A stretch of DNA of 64,000 nucleotides. Origin: Victivallis lenta. Its GTDB lineage: Bacteria; Verrucomicrobiota; Lentisphaeria; Victivallales; Victivallaceae. Every line of letters begins with the position of its first letter. Within the stretch, counting starts at the first letter, position 1. This document shows, piece by piece, positions 63,881 through 64,000 of this stretch. A program made the translations under genes and the position numbers. Location of the stretch: positions 99,396 to 163,395 of the forward strand of contig NZ_VUNS01000009.1 of the NCBI RefSeq assembly GCF_009695545.1. The letters run 5' to 3'. The notes beneath the pieces were generated by a model, which saw only the letters and a program-made list of their open reading frames with translations, was not told the origin of the DNA and searched no databases.

Positions 63881-64000
63881 GACATCTTTAGCGGATTATT
63901 TCGACATACCTTCAATAATAATCGATAGATATCATGCTTTCTATAATTGAATCGAAATTCGCATTCTTTCAAGTGCAAGTAAAAGGTATTTTTCGAGATG
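63881..64000. other. AT-rich right edge without recognisable gene
   Basis: No supported frame or site in the last 120 bases. Confidence 0.4.

Overview
The window looks like chromosomal DNA of a Lentisphaerota/Victivallis-type gut bacterium. This is inferred from gene content, not from a marker gene. The signs are: several type II/IV-pilin-like (pseudopilin) genes with an N-terminal FTLIELLxV methylation motif and a C-terminal FxDGHV motif, each beside glycoside hydrolases; three long (~765-aa) sodium:solute symporters with an unusual soluble insertion; and GC-rich coding DNA with strong AGGAG-type ribosome binding sites.

Region 1 (1-6604, + strand): the end of a pseudopilin gene, a secreted clan GH-A hydrolase with a CBM9-like tail, and a large GH106/GH2-like hydrolase. 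Region 2 (6658-19606, - strand): a polysaccharide-use locus. It holds a DUF4965/glutaminase-like protein, an alpha/beta esterase, a GH36 protein, an SGNH esterase whose motif order is circularly permuted, a sodium symporter, two pseudopilins, a GH123/DUF4091-like secreted protein and a LacI-family regulator. The regulator gene has a consensus sigma-70 promoter followed directly by a palindromic operator. Region 3 (20051-28970, + strand): an AraC-type regulator, a GH-A-like hydrolase whose N-terminus is in another frame across a G6 tract, a GH36 alpha-galactosidase-like protein, a GH42-like protein and a second symporter. Region 4 (29064-34242): an RNA-repair locus (RtcR, a sigma-54 promoter, a Cys-rich small protein, RtcA, RtcB), an Ogt-type DNA methyltransferase and tRNA-Asn(GTT).

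Region 5 (34226-59961) is a 25.7-kb integrated island. It sits in the 3' end of the tRNA-Asn gene and is bounded by a 22-bp direct repeat (attL/attR). It carries a tyrosine recombinase, a RecA-fold protein with a degenerate P-loop, an excisionase-like protein, an HUH-type (inovirus Gp2-like) replication protein behind a nested palindrome, DUF932, a zeta-toxin-like pair, an Fe-S PD-(D/E)XK nuclease, a beta-clamp-like protein and a DUF3990 toxin pair. In its middle is a complete metabolic cargo of the same layout as the chromosomal loci: AraC regulator, nucleoside hydrolase, pseudopilin, 1417-aa GH2-like protein, MFS transporter, six-hairpin glycosidase and a third sodium symporter. Region 6 (60076-64000): two further, mutually related tyrosine recombinases, then RHS-repeat debris and a broken membrane-protein gene.

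Regions 2, 3 and 5 repeat one plan: a LacI/AraC sensor, often a pseudopilin, a set of glycan-cleaving enzymes, and a symporter that imports the product. Region 5 shows that such a cassette can travel on an integrative element.
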